A stretch of 64,000 nt of DNA, from contig DATJEU010000032.1 in NCBI GenBank assembly GCA_035496255.1, positions 1 through 64,000 on the forward strand, given 5' to 3'. The notes beneath the pieces are model-generated. The model saw nothing but the letters and a program-made list of their open reading frames with translations, did no database searches and was not told the origin of the DNA. Within the stretch, counting starts at the first letter, position 1. Every line of letters starts with the position of its first letter. Positions 8,931 through 16,866 of the stretch are shown one piece after another. A program made the position numbers and the translations under genes. The stretch comes from Gp6-AA40 sp035496255. Lineage in GTDB: Bacteria; Acidobacteriota; Vicinamibacteria; Vicinamibacterales; UBA2999.

Positions 8931-9720
8931 AGCCACGCCGGCGGAGACGCGTTACAGCTCCGACGAGATGATGACGATTGCGGCGGCCCGCATGGTACGG
9001 AACGGTGCCGTGCTCTTCGTCGGCATCGGCCTGCCGAGCGCCGCAGCCAACCTCGCGCTGCGCACGCACGCGCCGGACACGGTGCTGATTTACGAATCGG
9101 GGTGCATCGGCGCGAAGCCGGCCGTGCTGCCGCTGTCGATCGGCGACGGCGAGCTCGCGGAAACCGCGGACGCCGTCGTCTCGGTGCCCGAGATGTTTGC
9201 CTACTGGCTGCAGGGCGGAAAGATCGACCTCGGCTTCCTCGGTGCCGCGCAGATCGACCGCTTCGCCAACATCAACACGACCGTGGTGGGCTCCTACACG
9301 AAGCCGAAAGTCCGTCTGCCGGGGGCCGGCGGTGCACCGGAAATCGCTGCGTCCTGTGGCGAGGTGCTGATCACGCTGCGGCAGAACACGCGCGCATTCG
9401 TCGAGAAGCTGGATTTCGTGACATCGGCCGGACACATCGACGGCGGTCGCGCCCGCGAGAAGCTGCGGCTGCCCGGCAAGGGACCGACCGCGGTCATCAC
9501 CGACCTGGGGATTCTCACGCCAGACCCGGACACCAAGGAGCTGACGCTGACGAGCGTGCATCCGGGTGTGACGGTGGAGAAGGTGGTTGCGGAGACCGGC
9601 TGGCCGCTGAAGGTCGCATCGAACGTGACGACGACCGAACCGCCGACCGCGCAGGAACTCAGCGTGTTACGGGCGCTGCAGGAGCTGACGGCGAAGGCTC
9701 ACGCACACCCACACCTGTAG
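8923..9720 (+). CDS. catJ: 3-oxoadipate CoA-transferase subunit B (CatJ-like)
   Basis: This 265-residue beta subunit carries the catalytic glutamate in VLIYESGCIGAKP and the conserved LPLSIGDGELAETAD and KVRLPGAGGAPEIA stretches of the CatJ family. The glutamate forms the enzyme-CoA thioester intermediate. The ATG lies 8 bases inside the subunit A gene, giving an operon. The TAG stop lies within the outer arm of the dual-hairpin repeat that follows, so the 3' end is built from repeat sequence. The substrate assignment depends on resemblance to CatJ and on neighbouring 3-oxoadipate pathway genes. Confidence 0.88.
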   Translation: MSEATPAETRYSSDEMMTIAAARMVRNGAVLFVGIGLPSAAANLALRTHAPDTVLIYESGCIGAKPAVLPLSIGDGELAETADAVVSVPEMFAYWLQGGKIDLGFLGAAQIDRFANINTTVVGSYTKPKVRLPGAGGAPEIAASCGEVLITLRQNTRAFVEKLDFVTSAGHIDGGRAREKLRLPGKGPTAVITDLGILTPDPDTKELTLTSVHPGVTVEKVVAETGWPLKVASNVTTTEPPTAQELSVLRALQELTAKAHAHPHL

Positions 9721-9787
9721 GGCGGGCCGGTCTTGCTTTTTTAGACCGGCCGCATGGCGCATCTATAAAGCAAGATGCGCCCTACAA
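9715..9787. repeat. Dual-hairpin repeat, copy A
   Basis: Outer arms CTGTAGGG and CCCTACA enclose two hairpins: GGCCGGTCT/AGACCGGCC around a TTGCTTTTT-type loop, and GGCGCATCT/AGATGCGCC around ATAAAGCA. The two loops are themselves complementary. It lies between the convergent catJ and membrane-protein genes and includes the catJ stop codon. It has the same orientation as copy F. Confidence 0.85.
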
Positions 9788-9810
9788 GGTACCCGTGGCG
9801 TGAGATCCGT

Positions 9811-10305
9811 CTACAGGCCCGCGACCGGCCCGACGTACGCGATCAAGCGTCCCGCGCAGATCGCCCCGAACCAGCAGATGAGCGAGGCCCAGGCCAGCTT
9901 CTTCGCGATTGGCGTGACCGGCCGGCTGTCGAGATCCGGATCGCCGAACACCACGCGGCGGATCCGCACCAGCAGAATCATTCCGAACAGGATGAACAGG
10001 AGCTTCACCCAGAAGTCGTAGTTCCGCGCGTAAACGCTCGCGTCCTTCATGAAGATCGAGACGCCGGTGAACGCGTTGAGGTAGAAGCCCCACATCATCC
10101 ACGGGAACATCCGCTCCAACGGCCGCAGCGGCGTCTTCGGCCACAGGCCGAGCAGCGCCATGCTGATCATCGCCGCCCCGCCGGCGACGATCGACATGCC
10201 GAGCGTGTGCGCGAACAGATACATCGGAAACGCCCAGATGCTGTTGGATTCACGCACCCAGGTGCTGTAGGACAGCGCCTCGATCGCTTTCAGGAATTCG
10301 ATCAC
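9811..10305 (-). CDS. Four-helix inner-membrane protein (DUF6644-like)
   Basis: This 164-residue protein has about four hydrophobic helices (near residues 24-50, 66-86, 96-112 and 135-160) and resembles small DUF6644-type membrane proteins and the C-terminal half of the 317-residue protein at the head of the operon. No haem-ligand pattern is certain. The GTG start overlaps the stop of a 48-residue membrane mini-protein by 4 bases. The operon encodes only membrane proteins. The function is unknown; a role in electron transfer or respiration can be guessed from b561-like topology only. Confidence 0.65.
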   Translation of the reverse strand: MIEFLKAIEALSYSTWVRESNSIWAFPMYLFAHTLGMSIVAGGAAMISMALLGLWPKTPLRPLERMFPWMMWGFYLNAFTGVSIFMKDASVYARNYDFWVKLLFILFGMILLVRIRRVVFGDPDLDSRPVTPIAKKLAWASLICWFGAICAGRLIAYVGPVAGL

Positions 10306-10448
10306 TGCCGATCACCCTGTGACGTCCCGCCGCTGTTGCGGGGGGTGTTGACGTGCCGTTCGGTGCTGCGATCGATCAGCACGCCGACGATGCCCATGGC
10401 CACCGTGACGGCGATGACGATCGCGACGACTGTCAGAGCCAGATGCAT
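10302..10448 (-). CDS. Small single-span membrane protein (48 residues)
   Basis: Translation from ATG 10448 gives MHLALTVVAIVIAV followed by further hydrophobic residues to about position 25, then a polar tail rich in Arg, Asn and Ser. It lies 15 bases after the upstream membrane-protein stop, with GGCGGA before the start, and its TGA overlaps the GTG start of the next gene (GTGA). Position, spacing and coupling argue that it is real. It would be a single-pass subunit, perhaps stabilising a complex of the two flanking membrane proteins. Confidence 0.6.
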   Translation of the reverse strand: MHLALTVVAIVIAVTVAMGIVGVLIDRSTERHVNTPRNSGGTSQGDRQ

Positions 10449-10463
10449 GATTCCGCCGCGTCC

Positions 10464-11417
10464 TCAGAAGGCGTTGCCGAGGAACGGCAACATGCTGCCC
10501 CAGTACATGACGCCCACCCAGAAGAAGAGCGCCGAAAACGCCACCACCCGCGACGTCAGCCGCGCCGGCTGTCCGGGCTCGACCGCCCACCCCTTGTCGA
10601 AGAAGAAGTAGAGCGTGTTGAAGCCGGCGATGACGATGAACGCGAGCTTGCAGTACCAGGCGTAGCCCTTCACGTACTGCCCGTAGGCGGCCGCGAAGAA
10701 CAGCATGCCGGTGACGGCGTTCAAGCCGAACCCGAGCACCGCCCACGGCAGTAACCGATCGAGGGCGCCGAACGGCACCGTCTGAATCACCCCCAGCGTC
10801 CGCAGGTTGATCACCAGCAGCACGCCGATGAGGAGCGACAGGCCCACGAAGTGCAAGGTCTCGCCGATGATCCACGCCGGGGGCCAGTCGCGGACGAAGT
10901 TACCGACGACGCGGGCGAGCGGCCGGCCGGCGTCGGCCGTCACCTGCGTCACCCGTATCTCCGGATGCCGGATTTCTCCTCCGAGATTGGCCGCGCGCGA
11001 CACCGCCGCGAACGTCACGAGCGCGAGGATCAGGATCAGCACCGCGTTCCACCGCGGCAGCCGCAGCAGACGGCGGTACTGATAGAGACCGAGCCATGCG
11101 AACCCGCCGGTGACGAACATCAGCGCCAGCGACGCGAACGCCGCGCCTTCGTGCTCCTCGATCAGCGGCCGCGACACGGCCGGATCCGCGCAGGGCCGAT
11201 CGAGATCGGAGACGCAGATGGCCGTCTCCGCGGCGTTACCGCTGGCGTAGGTCGGGATCGTGATGATGGCCACGCCCACGAAGATCACGAGGGCCGCCTG
11301 CTTCAGGTGATCACTGTTCGCGTACAGCGCCGCCACATACAGCGTCAGACCGATGACGAAGCCGATCGTGGGGAAGTGGTTGAGGAGAAGGTGCAGGTGT
11401 GTCGGTGACAGATCCAT
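10464..11417 (-). CDS. Polytopic membrane protein, DUF2231-like N-terminus and DUF6644-like C-terminus
   Basis: The 317-residue protein has eight or so hydrophobic segments. The N-terminal half (HLHLLLNHFPTIGF, with histidines near a first helix) resembles DUF2231-type membrane domains. The C-terminal half (from about 185) resembles the 164-residue protein two genes downstream, suggesting duplication and fusion. It heads a three-gene membrane operon. An electron-transfer role (haem-binding histidines at helix ends) is possible but not shown. YceI, often found beside cytochrome b561-like proteins, lies just upstream on the same strand. Confidence 0.6.
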   Translation of the reverse strand: MDLSPTHLHLLLNHFPTIGFVIGLTLYVAALYANSDHLKQAALVIFVGVAIITIPTYASGNAAETAICVSDLDRPCADPAVSRPLIEEHEGAAFASLALMFVTGGFAWLGLYQYRRLLRLPRWNAVLILILALVTFAAVSRAANLGGEIRHPEIRVTQVTADAGRPLARVVGNFVRDWPPAWIIGETLHFVGLSLLIGVLLVINLRTLGVIQTVPFGALDRLLPWAVLGFGLNAVTGMLFFAAAYGQYVKGYAWYCKLAFIVIAGFNTLYFFFDKGWAVEPGQPARLTSRVVAFSALFFWVGVMYWGSMLPFLGNAF

Positions 11418-11481
11418 AGGACTCTCAGGCCGCCGCGAGATCAGATTGTCGGAAGCGAGCGGCCGGAGTGTATCAAAAGTT

Positions 11482-11554
11482 CCTGCAGGGCGGGTCTTGC
11501 CGTCCAGGACCCGCCCGCGCGGCCGGTCTACAAAGCAAGACCGGCCCGACAGGT
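11482..11554. repeat. Dual-hairpin repeat, copy B
   Basis: Two adjacent hairpins: GGGCGGGTCT/GGACCCGCCC around a TGCCGTCC-like loop, then GGCCGGTCT/AGACCGGCC around ACAAAGCA. Ends CCTGCAGGG and CCCGACAGG are degenerate outer arms. The first hairpin differs from the other copies. It starts within two bases of the stop of the YceI gene and lies upstream of the membrane operon. Confidence 0.75.
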
Positions 11555-11555
11555 G

Positions 11556-12077
11556 TTATTTCCCGACCGCCTGGATCTGGAGGCTGATCTTCACGTCGTC
11601 GCCCACGAGAAAGCCGCCCGTCTCGAGCGCGGCGTTCCATGTCAGCCCGTAGTCCTTCCGGTTCAGCGTCGTCTCGGCCTCGAAGCCCAGACGCTCGTTG
11701 CCCCAGGGGTCCTTCGCCTTGCCGAGATGCGCTACCGGCAGCACGACTTCCCTGGTCACGCCGTGCATCGTGAGATCGCCGGTGACGTCGTAGGTCTCCG
11801 TCCCGCGCTTGACGATGCGTTTGCTGCGGAAGGTGATCTGCGGGTGGTTTTCGATGTCGAAGAAGTCCGCGCTGCGCAGGTGTTTGTCGCGATCGGGTTC
11901 CGCGGTATCGATACTCGTCGTGTTGATCGTGAAGTGCACGTTGGACGTCTCGGGGTTGGCGTCCTCGTACTCGATGGCGCCCTCGAAGTCGGTGAAGCGG
12001 CCGCGCACCTTGGTGACCAGATGGCGCACCTGGAAGACGGCTTCGGAGTGAGATTTGTCGATCGTGTAAGTTCGCAT
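11556..12077 (-). CDS. YceI family protein
   Basis: This 173-residue protein has YceI lipocalin-like landmarks: YTIDKSHSEAVFQVRHL at the start, RGRFTDFEGAI, DKHLRSADFFDIENHPQITF, VTGDLTMHGVTREVVLPV and a terminal LQIQAVGK strand. YceI proteins bind isoprenoid or amphiphilic ligands. There is no signal peptide, unlike E. coli YceI, so a cytoplasmic form is likely, as in many bacteria. It precedes a membrane-protein operon on the same strand, separated by repeat copy B. Confidence 0.92.
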   Translation of the reverse strand: MRTYTIDKSHSEAVFQVRHLVTKVRGRFTDFEGAIEYEDANPETSNVHFTINTTSIDTAEPDRDKHLRSADFFDIENHPQITFRSKRIVKRGTETYDVTGDLTMHGVTREVVLPVAHLGKAKDPWGNERLGFEAETTLNRKDYGLTWNAALETGGFLVGDDVKISLQIQAVGK

Positions 12078-12106
12078 GCGGGTGATTGTCTCCCGTGTAG
12101 GCCGAA

Positions 12107-12128
12107 GCGGTCCGCTGACGCGGACCGC
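12107..12128. promoter_or_regulatory. Perfect palindrome between divergent YceI and dehydrogenase genes
   Basis: Arms GCGGTCCGC (12107-12115) and GCGGACCGC (12120-12128) pair perfectly around TGAC. It sits 30 bases upstream of the YceI start and about 80 upstream of the dehydrogenase. It could be an operator or a dispersed hairpin; no T tract follows on either strand. Confidence 0.4.
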
Positions 12129-12210
12129 CGGGCCACCATTAGCTTGTCGGGTCGCGCAGCGATCCGACGGCCGGCATAAGATGCAGAGCCGTTGAAGGTA
12201 TCACGACACG

Positions 12211-13362
12211 ATGACCGCCTACGCTGGTGAATTCACGCTGTCGCGCCTGGAACGTGTGCTCTCCGGTCCAGGTAAGACCGCCGCGCTCGGTACGGAACTC
12301 GATCGGCTGCAGCGGCAGCGCGCCGTGGTGGTCACCGGCAAGACGCTCGGCGGCTCGGCGCTGGCGCGGCGCGTGACCGATGCCCTGGGCTCGCGCTGCA
12401 CATCTGTTTTCACCGGCGCGCGTCAGCATGTGCCGGCATCGGCGGTCGCCGCGCTCGTCGACGTGATTGCCGCGACCAACGCCGATTGTCTCGTCAGCTT
12501 CGGCGGCGGCAGCCCGATCGACATGACGAAGGTGGCGCTGCATGCCGCGCTGACCGCGCGTGGCGAGACCGATCTGTCAGCGCCCTCGACCTCGCTCGTC
12601 CACGTGTCGCTGCCGACGACGCTCTCGGCGAGCGAGTACACGTCGGTCGCCGGCGTCACCGACGATGAGACGCGGGTGAAGCGGGCGGTATTCGACGTTC
12701 GCGCGACCGCGCGGGTGGTCATTCAGGATCCGGATCTCACACTGGAGACGCCCGATTGGCTGTGGGCGGCCACCGGCATGCGGGCGCTCGATCACGCCAT
12801 CGAGATCATCTACGCGGCGCGCCATCATCCGTACACCGACACGTTGAGCGCGAAGGCGATCGCGCTGTTCATGGCGCACCTGGTGCCGTCGATCCGCATG
12901 GCTGGCGATGGGCGCCGGGATCACCGTGGGGCGTGCCTGATGGCCTCGTGGTTCTCCGTCGTTGGGCTGACGCACGTCGGCTTCGGCGTGTCGCACGCGC
13001 TCGGCCATCAGCTCGGGCCGAAGTGGGACATTCCGCACGGGATCACGTCGTGCCTGACGCTGCCGCACGCGATGCGGCTGATGGCGTCGCTCGCGCCGGA
13101 GCGCTTCGAGGCGATCGCGCAGGGATTCGGCGTGCCGTGGGATTCGCTGAATCCGAAAGCGGTGGCCATGGCCTGTGCCGATCGCCTGGCGTCGCTGATC
13201 ACCGACCTCGAATTGCCGTCACGTATCCGCGACCTGAACATCCCGCGTGAGGAACTGCCGCCGATCGCCGCACGTGTGCATGAGGGCATGGTGAAGGCGG
13301 GCGTGTCGGACAAGCCGGTCACGCTCGAGGACGTGCAGGCGCTGCTCGACGCCGCGTACTAG
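12211..13362 (+). CDS. Iron-containing alcohol dehydrogenase, maleylacetate reductase-like
   Basis: The 383-residue protein belongs to the group III iron-dependent dehydrogenases: the nucleotide-binding SFGGGSPID loop, metal ligands in the MRALDHAIE region and in FGVSHALGHQLG plus IPHGI. It is diverged from the second copy at 14351-15418 and has a longer C-terminal domain. It could reduce maleylacetate to 3-oxoadipate or act on another keto/aldehyde substrate. It faces the same pathway genes on both sides. It is divergent from YceI. The substrate is uncertain. Confidence 0.8.
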   Translation: MTAYAGEFTLSRLERVLSGPGKTAALGTELDRLQRQRAVVVTGKTLGGSALARRVTDALGSRCTSVFTGARQHVPASAVAALVDVIAATNADCLVSFGGGSPIDMTKVALHAALTARGETDLSAPSTSLVHVSLPTTLSASEYTSVAGVTDDETRVKRAVFDVRATARVVIQDPDLTLETPDWLWAATGMRALDHAIEIIYAARHHPYTDTLSAKAIALFMAHLVPSIRMAGDGRRDHRGACLMASWFSVVGLTHVGFGVSHALGHQLGPKWDIPHGITSCLTLPHAMRLMASLAPERFEAIAQGFGVPWDSLNPKAVAMACADRLASLITDLELPSRIRDLNIPREELPPIAARVHEGMVKAGVSDKPVTLEDVQALLDAAY

Positions 13363-13396
13363 CTCTTCGGAGGATGCGGAGACGCAGAGAAAAGAA

Positions 13397-13451
13397 ACCA
13401 CGACGAAAAAGCAGCCACGACGCTCACGACGAAGACACGACGGTCACGACG
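13397..13451. repeat. CACGACG-type short tandem intergenic repeat
   Basis: Irregular units built on CACGAC and CACGACGAA separate two convergent genes. It is the same composition as arrays at about 7036 and 25205. No function is evident. Confidence 0.45.
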
Positions 13452-13511
13452 TAACAGCGACGCTCGGGAGTTGCGCAGGCCCTGCCGGATGCGGCGTACT
13501 ACGCGTTCCGG

Positions 13512-14234
13512 TTACGGACACCTGTAGGGCGCATCTTGCTTTTCAGAGGCGCCGCACGGCCGCCGAATGCGCATCATCTTGTTGCCGCCTCGCTGAAACT
13601 CGTACGGCACATGCTCGATCGATACGCCGAAACCCCGTCCACGCAATTGCGCCGCTACTGGCGCGACCAGCGGTGACGGTGTTGAGCCGAGGGCGAGCAG
13701 CGGAAAGATGCGAACTTCCGAAGCCACTCGGCACATTTCGGCAATCGCACGATGATGGAAGGTCCCGTCCAATCGTCCGGTGTAGAGGAAGAGGAAGTGC
13801 GAACACACCGCCAGGTCGAACGAGGAGTCGGGAAAGGGTAGATCGGGTAATTGCGCATCGATATAGCGCCCGCTCTTCCTGCCGGCGGGATAGTCGTCCA
13901 GGAAGTCGTTCATCGCCGCCATGCGAACCTGGCCGAGTTCGTCTACAGAGCGAATCGTGTCCCACACGAATTCGTCAGCGTTGCGTCGCGTCTGCTCCAG
14001 GACCTGATCGCGGATTGAATCAATGCGCTCGCGGAGTTGTTCCCTCTCGTACCGGTAGATCGGATCGCACGACGTTACATCCGAGCCTCGCCGCGTGGCC
14101 TCCGCATTGAAGCTGGCCGGCCCGTCACCGCACGCGATGATTGTCAGACGTAGATCGTCATCGGTCAAAGCGAACATGCGTCGATATTCATCGAACGAAC
14201 GTCCCCATGGAACGATGTGATCGAGCTCGAACAT
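13512..14234 (-). CDS. SAM-dependent methyltransferase-like protein with repeat-encoded C-terminus
   Basis: The start at 14234 (MFELDHIVPWGRSFDEY) follows a good GAGGGAG ribosome site, so the 15-codon upstream extension is rejected. The 240-residue protein has a class I methyltransferase outline: motif I variant TIIACGDGPASF, an aspartate in TSCDPIYRY, and motif FPDSSFDLAVCSHFLFLY. The substrate is unknown. The last residues (PCGASEKQDAPYRCP) are translated from repeat copy C, so the native C-terminus has been replaced or extended by repeat insertion. It is convergent with the dehydrogenase gene. Confidence 0.72.
   Translation of the reverse strand: MFELDHIVPWGRSFDEYRRMFALTDDDLRLTIIACGDGPASFNAEATRRGSDVTSCDPIYRYEREQLRERIDSIRDQVLEQTRRNADEFVWDTIRSVDELGQVRMAAMNDFLDDYPAGRKSGRYIDAQLPDLPFPDSSFDLAVCSHFLFLYTGRLDGTFHHRAIAEMCRVASEVRIFPLLALGSTPSPLVAPVAAQLRGRGFGVSIEHVPYEFQRGGNKMMRIRRPCGASEKQDAPYRCP
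13521..13562. repeat. Dual-hairpin repeat, half copy C
   Basis: Only one arm of the element is present: CCTGTAGGGCGCATCTTG, followed by CTTTTC and a decayed hairpin GAGGCGCC, then GCACGGCCG where similarity ends. The unit is translated on the reverse strand as the C-terminal end of the methyltransferase-like protein. Confidence 0.75.
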
Positions 14235-14289
14235 CGCGCTCCCTCGGACCTGTCGCACAGGCTCGAACACGAACCGCATACCGATTACC

Positions 14290-14360
14290 GGCAGGGCGCA
14301 TCTTGCTTTTCAGATGCGCCGCACGGCCGGTCTGAAGAGCAAGACCGGCCCTACAGGTAT
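14290..14360. repeat. Dual-hairpin repeat, copy D
   Basis: Hairpins GGCGCATCT/AGATGCGCC (TGCTTTTC-type loop) and GGCCGGTCT/AGACCGGCC (GAAGAGCA loop) are followed by CCCTACAGGTA. It is inverted relative to copies A and F. The TAG stop codon of the maleylacetate reductase gene lies within its CCTGTAGGG arm. Confidence 0.85.
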
Positions 14361-15418
14361 GGCCGTCGGCCGCTGAAGGCGTGGCCCAGCAGCTCTCGAA
14401 TGCCGGCACGTTCGACGGGCCGGGGATTCGGATATTGATTCTGCGCGGCGAGGTCGGCTGCGCGATCGAGGCCGCTCTCGGGCATCCCGAGTGACTGCAG
14501 CGATGTCGGCGCGCCGATCGCCTCGGCCAGATCGAACAGGCCCTGCGCGGCATCGGCAACGCCGAGCGCCGCAGCGGCGCGCGCCATCGCGTCCCTCGCG
14601 TCGTCCCGGTTATACGCCGTCGCGTGCGGCAGGATCACCGCGTGCACCTCGGCGTGCGGCAGGTTGAACGTGCCGCCGAGCGTGTGACACAGCTTGTGGT
14701 GCAGGCCCATCGCTACGCTGCCGAGGACGACGCCGGCGAGCCACGCGCCGTACAGCGCATTCGATCGCGCGTCGAGGTTCTGCGGCTCGCGCACGACCAC
14801 CGGCAGCGCCAGCGCCAGCGCCCGCAGGCCTTCCGCTGCCATGAGCGTGGTGATCGGGTTGCCGTCGTGCGCGTACATCCCTTCAATGCAGTGCGCGATT
14901 GCGTTCATCCCCGACGCCGCTGAGACCTGCGGCGGCAGCGTCAGCGTCAGCTCCGGGTCGTAGATGACCGCGCGCGGCAGGACCTTCCGATCCCGGCCGG
15001 TCCGCTTCACGCCGCCTTCGGTGATGCCGTAGATCGGCGTCATCTCCGAGCCCGCATACGTCGTCGGCACCGCGATCACCGGCATGCCGGTGTCGAGCGC
15101 GATCGCTTTGCCGGTGCCGGTCGTTGTCCCTCCGCCAATCGTCACGTAACAATCCGCATGCACCGCCGTCGCGCGATCGCTGGCGGCGCGCACGGTTTCG
15201 ATCGGGTGGTGCATCACGGCATCGGCAAACACGCCTGCGGCCGCCGGGCCGAGCCGGCGCGCGACGGCTTCCGCGAGCTCCAGTTCGGCGGACGTCGCGA
15301 CGACCAGCGCGCGCCGCGCGCCGAGGCGCGCCACTTCCGCCGGAAGCTCCGCGATGGCGCCGCTGCCGAAGACGACGCGATACGCCGGCTGGTCGAACAC
15401 GAAATTGCGCATTGTCAT
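14351..15418 (-). CDS. Maleylacetate reductase
   Basis: The 355 residues give a standard-length maleylacetate reductase: FDQPAYRVVFGSGAI at the start, nucleotide loop TIGGGTTTGTGKAIA, AVPTTYAGSEMTPIYGIT, and metal ligands in SGMNAIAHCIEG and GLHHKLCHTLGG with LPHAEVHAVILPH. It reduces maleylacetate, the product of hydroxyquinol cleavage, to 3-oxoadipate with NAD(P)H. Together with the CoA-transferase and thiolase genes this forms the lower pathway. It is divergent from the MFS gene across 56 bases. The stop codon is provided by repeat copy D. Confidence 0.88.
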   Translation of the reverse strand: MTMRNFVFDQPAYRVVFGSGAIAELPAEVARLGARRALVVATSAELELAEAVARRLGPAAAGVFADAVMHHPIETVRAASDRATAVHADCYVTIGGGTTTGTGKAIALDTGMPVIAVPTTYAGSEMTPIYGITEGGVKRTGRDRKVLPRAVIYDPELTLTLPPQVSAASGMNAIAHCIEGMYAHDGNPITTLMAAEGLRALALALPVVVREPQNLDARSNALYGAWLAGVVLGSVAMGLHHKLCHTLGGTFNLPHAEVHAVILPHATAYNRDDARDAMARAAAALGVADAAQGLFDLAEAIGAPTSLQSLGMPESGLDRAADLAAQNQYPNPRPVERAGIRELLGHAFSGRRPYL

Positions 15419-15474
15419 CGGTTCCTGCTATGGTTCCCGCCCCAACGCTACATCAACGGAGGACCGGACAGCAC

Positions 15475-16746
15475 ATGGCCATACCTTCGCAGGCGTCATC
15501 GGCAGGCGGCGGATCGTGGGACACCGCCTACGAAGTAAAGATCATTTTCATCCTGAGCATCGCGTTCGGCCTCGTGGGCCTCGACCGCTTCATCCTGCCG
15601 GTGCTGTTCCCGAGCATGATGGGCGACCTGCACCTCACCTATGCGGACCTCGGTAATCTCGTCGGCATTCTTGCCGTGGCCTGGGGCATCGCGGCCTTCG
15701 CGATGGGCTACATGTCCGATCGCATGGGCCGCCGCAAGGTGCTGATTCCCGCGGTCGTGCTGTTTTCGCTGCTGTCGGCGTTGAGTGGTATTGCCGCGGG
15801 CCTCGTCAGCCTGCTGATCATTCGCGCGATCATGGGCGTCGCCGAAGGGCCGGTCGCCTCGACCGGCGTCGCGGTGGCCGTCGAAGCCTCGCATCCGAGC
15901 CGCCGGGGCCTGAACAACGGCGTCTTTCAATGCATGATTTCGCTGTTCGGTCTCGCGCTCGGCCCGCTGATCGCGACCCAACTGCTGCAGGTCACCACCT
16001 GGCGCAAGGTCTTCATGATCGTCGGCATTCCGGGCCTCATCGTCGCCGTCGCGATGGCCTTCATCGTCCGCGAGCCGGCGACGGTCAAGACCACCGGCGG
16101 CACGCCCGCGCCGCGGCCATCCTTCGGCGAGCTGTTCGCGCATCGCAACGTGCCGCTGGCGATGCTGACACTGATGTGCGCGATGACCGGCATCTTCGTC
16201 CAGGCGGCGATGATGCCCAACTACCTGCAGGACTATCTGAAGCTGTCCACCGCCGACATGGGCTTCGTGACGTCGGCGATCGGCTTCGGCGGCTGCATCG
16301 GCCAGTTCGCGCTGCCCGCCGTGTCGGACATCATCGGCCGCAAGCCGGCGACACTGGCCTCGTTCATCGTCGCCGCAATCTTCCTCTATCTCTTCTCGCA
16401 GACGGGCGCCGCCAGCCTCGGCACGTTGTTCGGACTGCTGTTCGTCGCGGCGCTCTTCAACTTCGCCGCGCTCGCGATTCTCGCCGGGCCGGTTGCCGCG
16501 GAAGCCGCGCCACTCGGCATGGTCGCATCGGTCGCGGGCCTGGTGATTGGTGCGGGTGAGGTGTTTGGCGGCGGCGTCGCTCCGGCGATCGCCGGCCGCA
16601 TCGCGCAGGCCAGCGGCATCCAGAACACGCTGATGTTCGCGATTGGCGGTCAGATTCTGGGACTCGTCCTGGCCTTGATGCTGACGGAGACCGCGCCGCG
16701 AAAGGTCGGCGACACGCTGGCACCGTCTGCCGCGGCGGCGAGGTAA
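15475..16746 (+). CDS. MFS transporter, probably aromatic-compound uptake
   Basis: ATG 15475 follows GGAGG (about 11 bases upstream) and opens a 423-residue protein; the longer upstream frame only runs antisense through the neighbouring gene. It has about twelve membrane helices. The cytoplasmic loop GYMSDRMGRRKVL is the MFS signature between helices 2 and 3, and a second copy-like DIIGRKPATL occurs in the second half. Similarity in style is to the anion/aromatic acid symporter branches. The divergent maleylacetate reductase and the nearby monooxygenase suggest uptake of the aromatic substrate. Confidence 0.85.
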   Translation: MAIPSQASSAGGGSWDTAYEVKIIFILSIAFGLVGLDRFILPVLFPSMMGDLHLTYADLGNLVGILAVAWGIAAFAMGYMSDRMGRRKVLIPAVVLFSLLSALSGIAAGLVSLLIIRAIMGVAEGPVASTGVAVAVEASHPSRRGLNNGVFQCMISLFGLALGPLIATQLLQVTTWRKVFMIVGIPGLIVAVAMAFIVREPATVKTTGGTPAPRPSFGELFAHRNVPLAMLTLMCAMTGIFVQAAMMPNYLQDYLKLSTADMGFVTSAIGFGGCIGQFALPAVSDIIGRKPATLASFIVAAIFLYLFSQTGAASLGTLFGLLFVAALFNFAALAILAGPVAAEAAPLGMVASVAGLVIGAGEVFGGGVAPAIAGRIAQASGIQNTLMFAIGGQILGLVLALMLTETAPRKVGDTLAPSAAAAR

Positions 16747-16789
16747 GCGGCGATCAAAATACCAAAACCAAAATGCCAATCGGGCCCTG

Positions 16790-16866
16790 GTACCTGTGGG
16801 GCGCATCTTGCTTTTTAGATGCGCCGGGCTGGCCGGTCTACACAGCAAGACCGGCCCTACAGGTAT
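16790..16866. repeat. Dual-hairpin repeat, copy E
   Basis: The best-preserved copy: outer arms TACCTGTGGGG and CCCTACAGGTA, hairpin 1 GGCGCATCT/AGATGCGCC (TGCTTTTT loop) and hairpin 2 GGCCGGTCT/AGACCGGCC (ACACAGCA loop). It lies between two convergent genes, 44 bases after one stop and directly before the other. Confidence 0.88.

Noticed and set aside
12211..13362. Call as a second certain maleylacetate reductase
   Set aside because: The iron-dehydrogenase fold is clear, but the sequence is too diverged from the copy at 14351 to fix the substrate.
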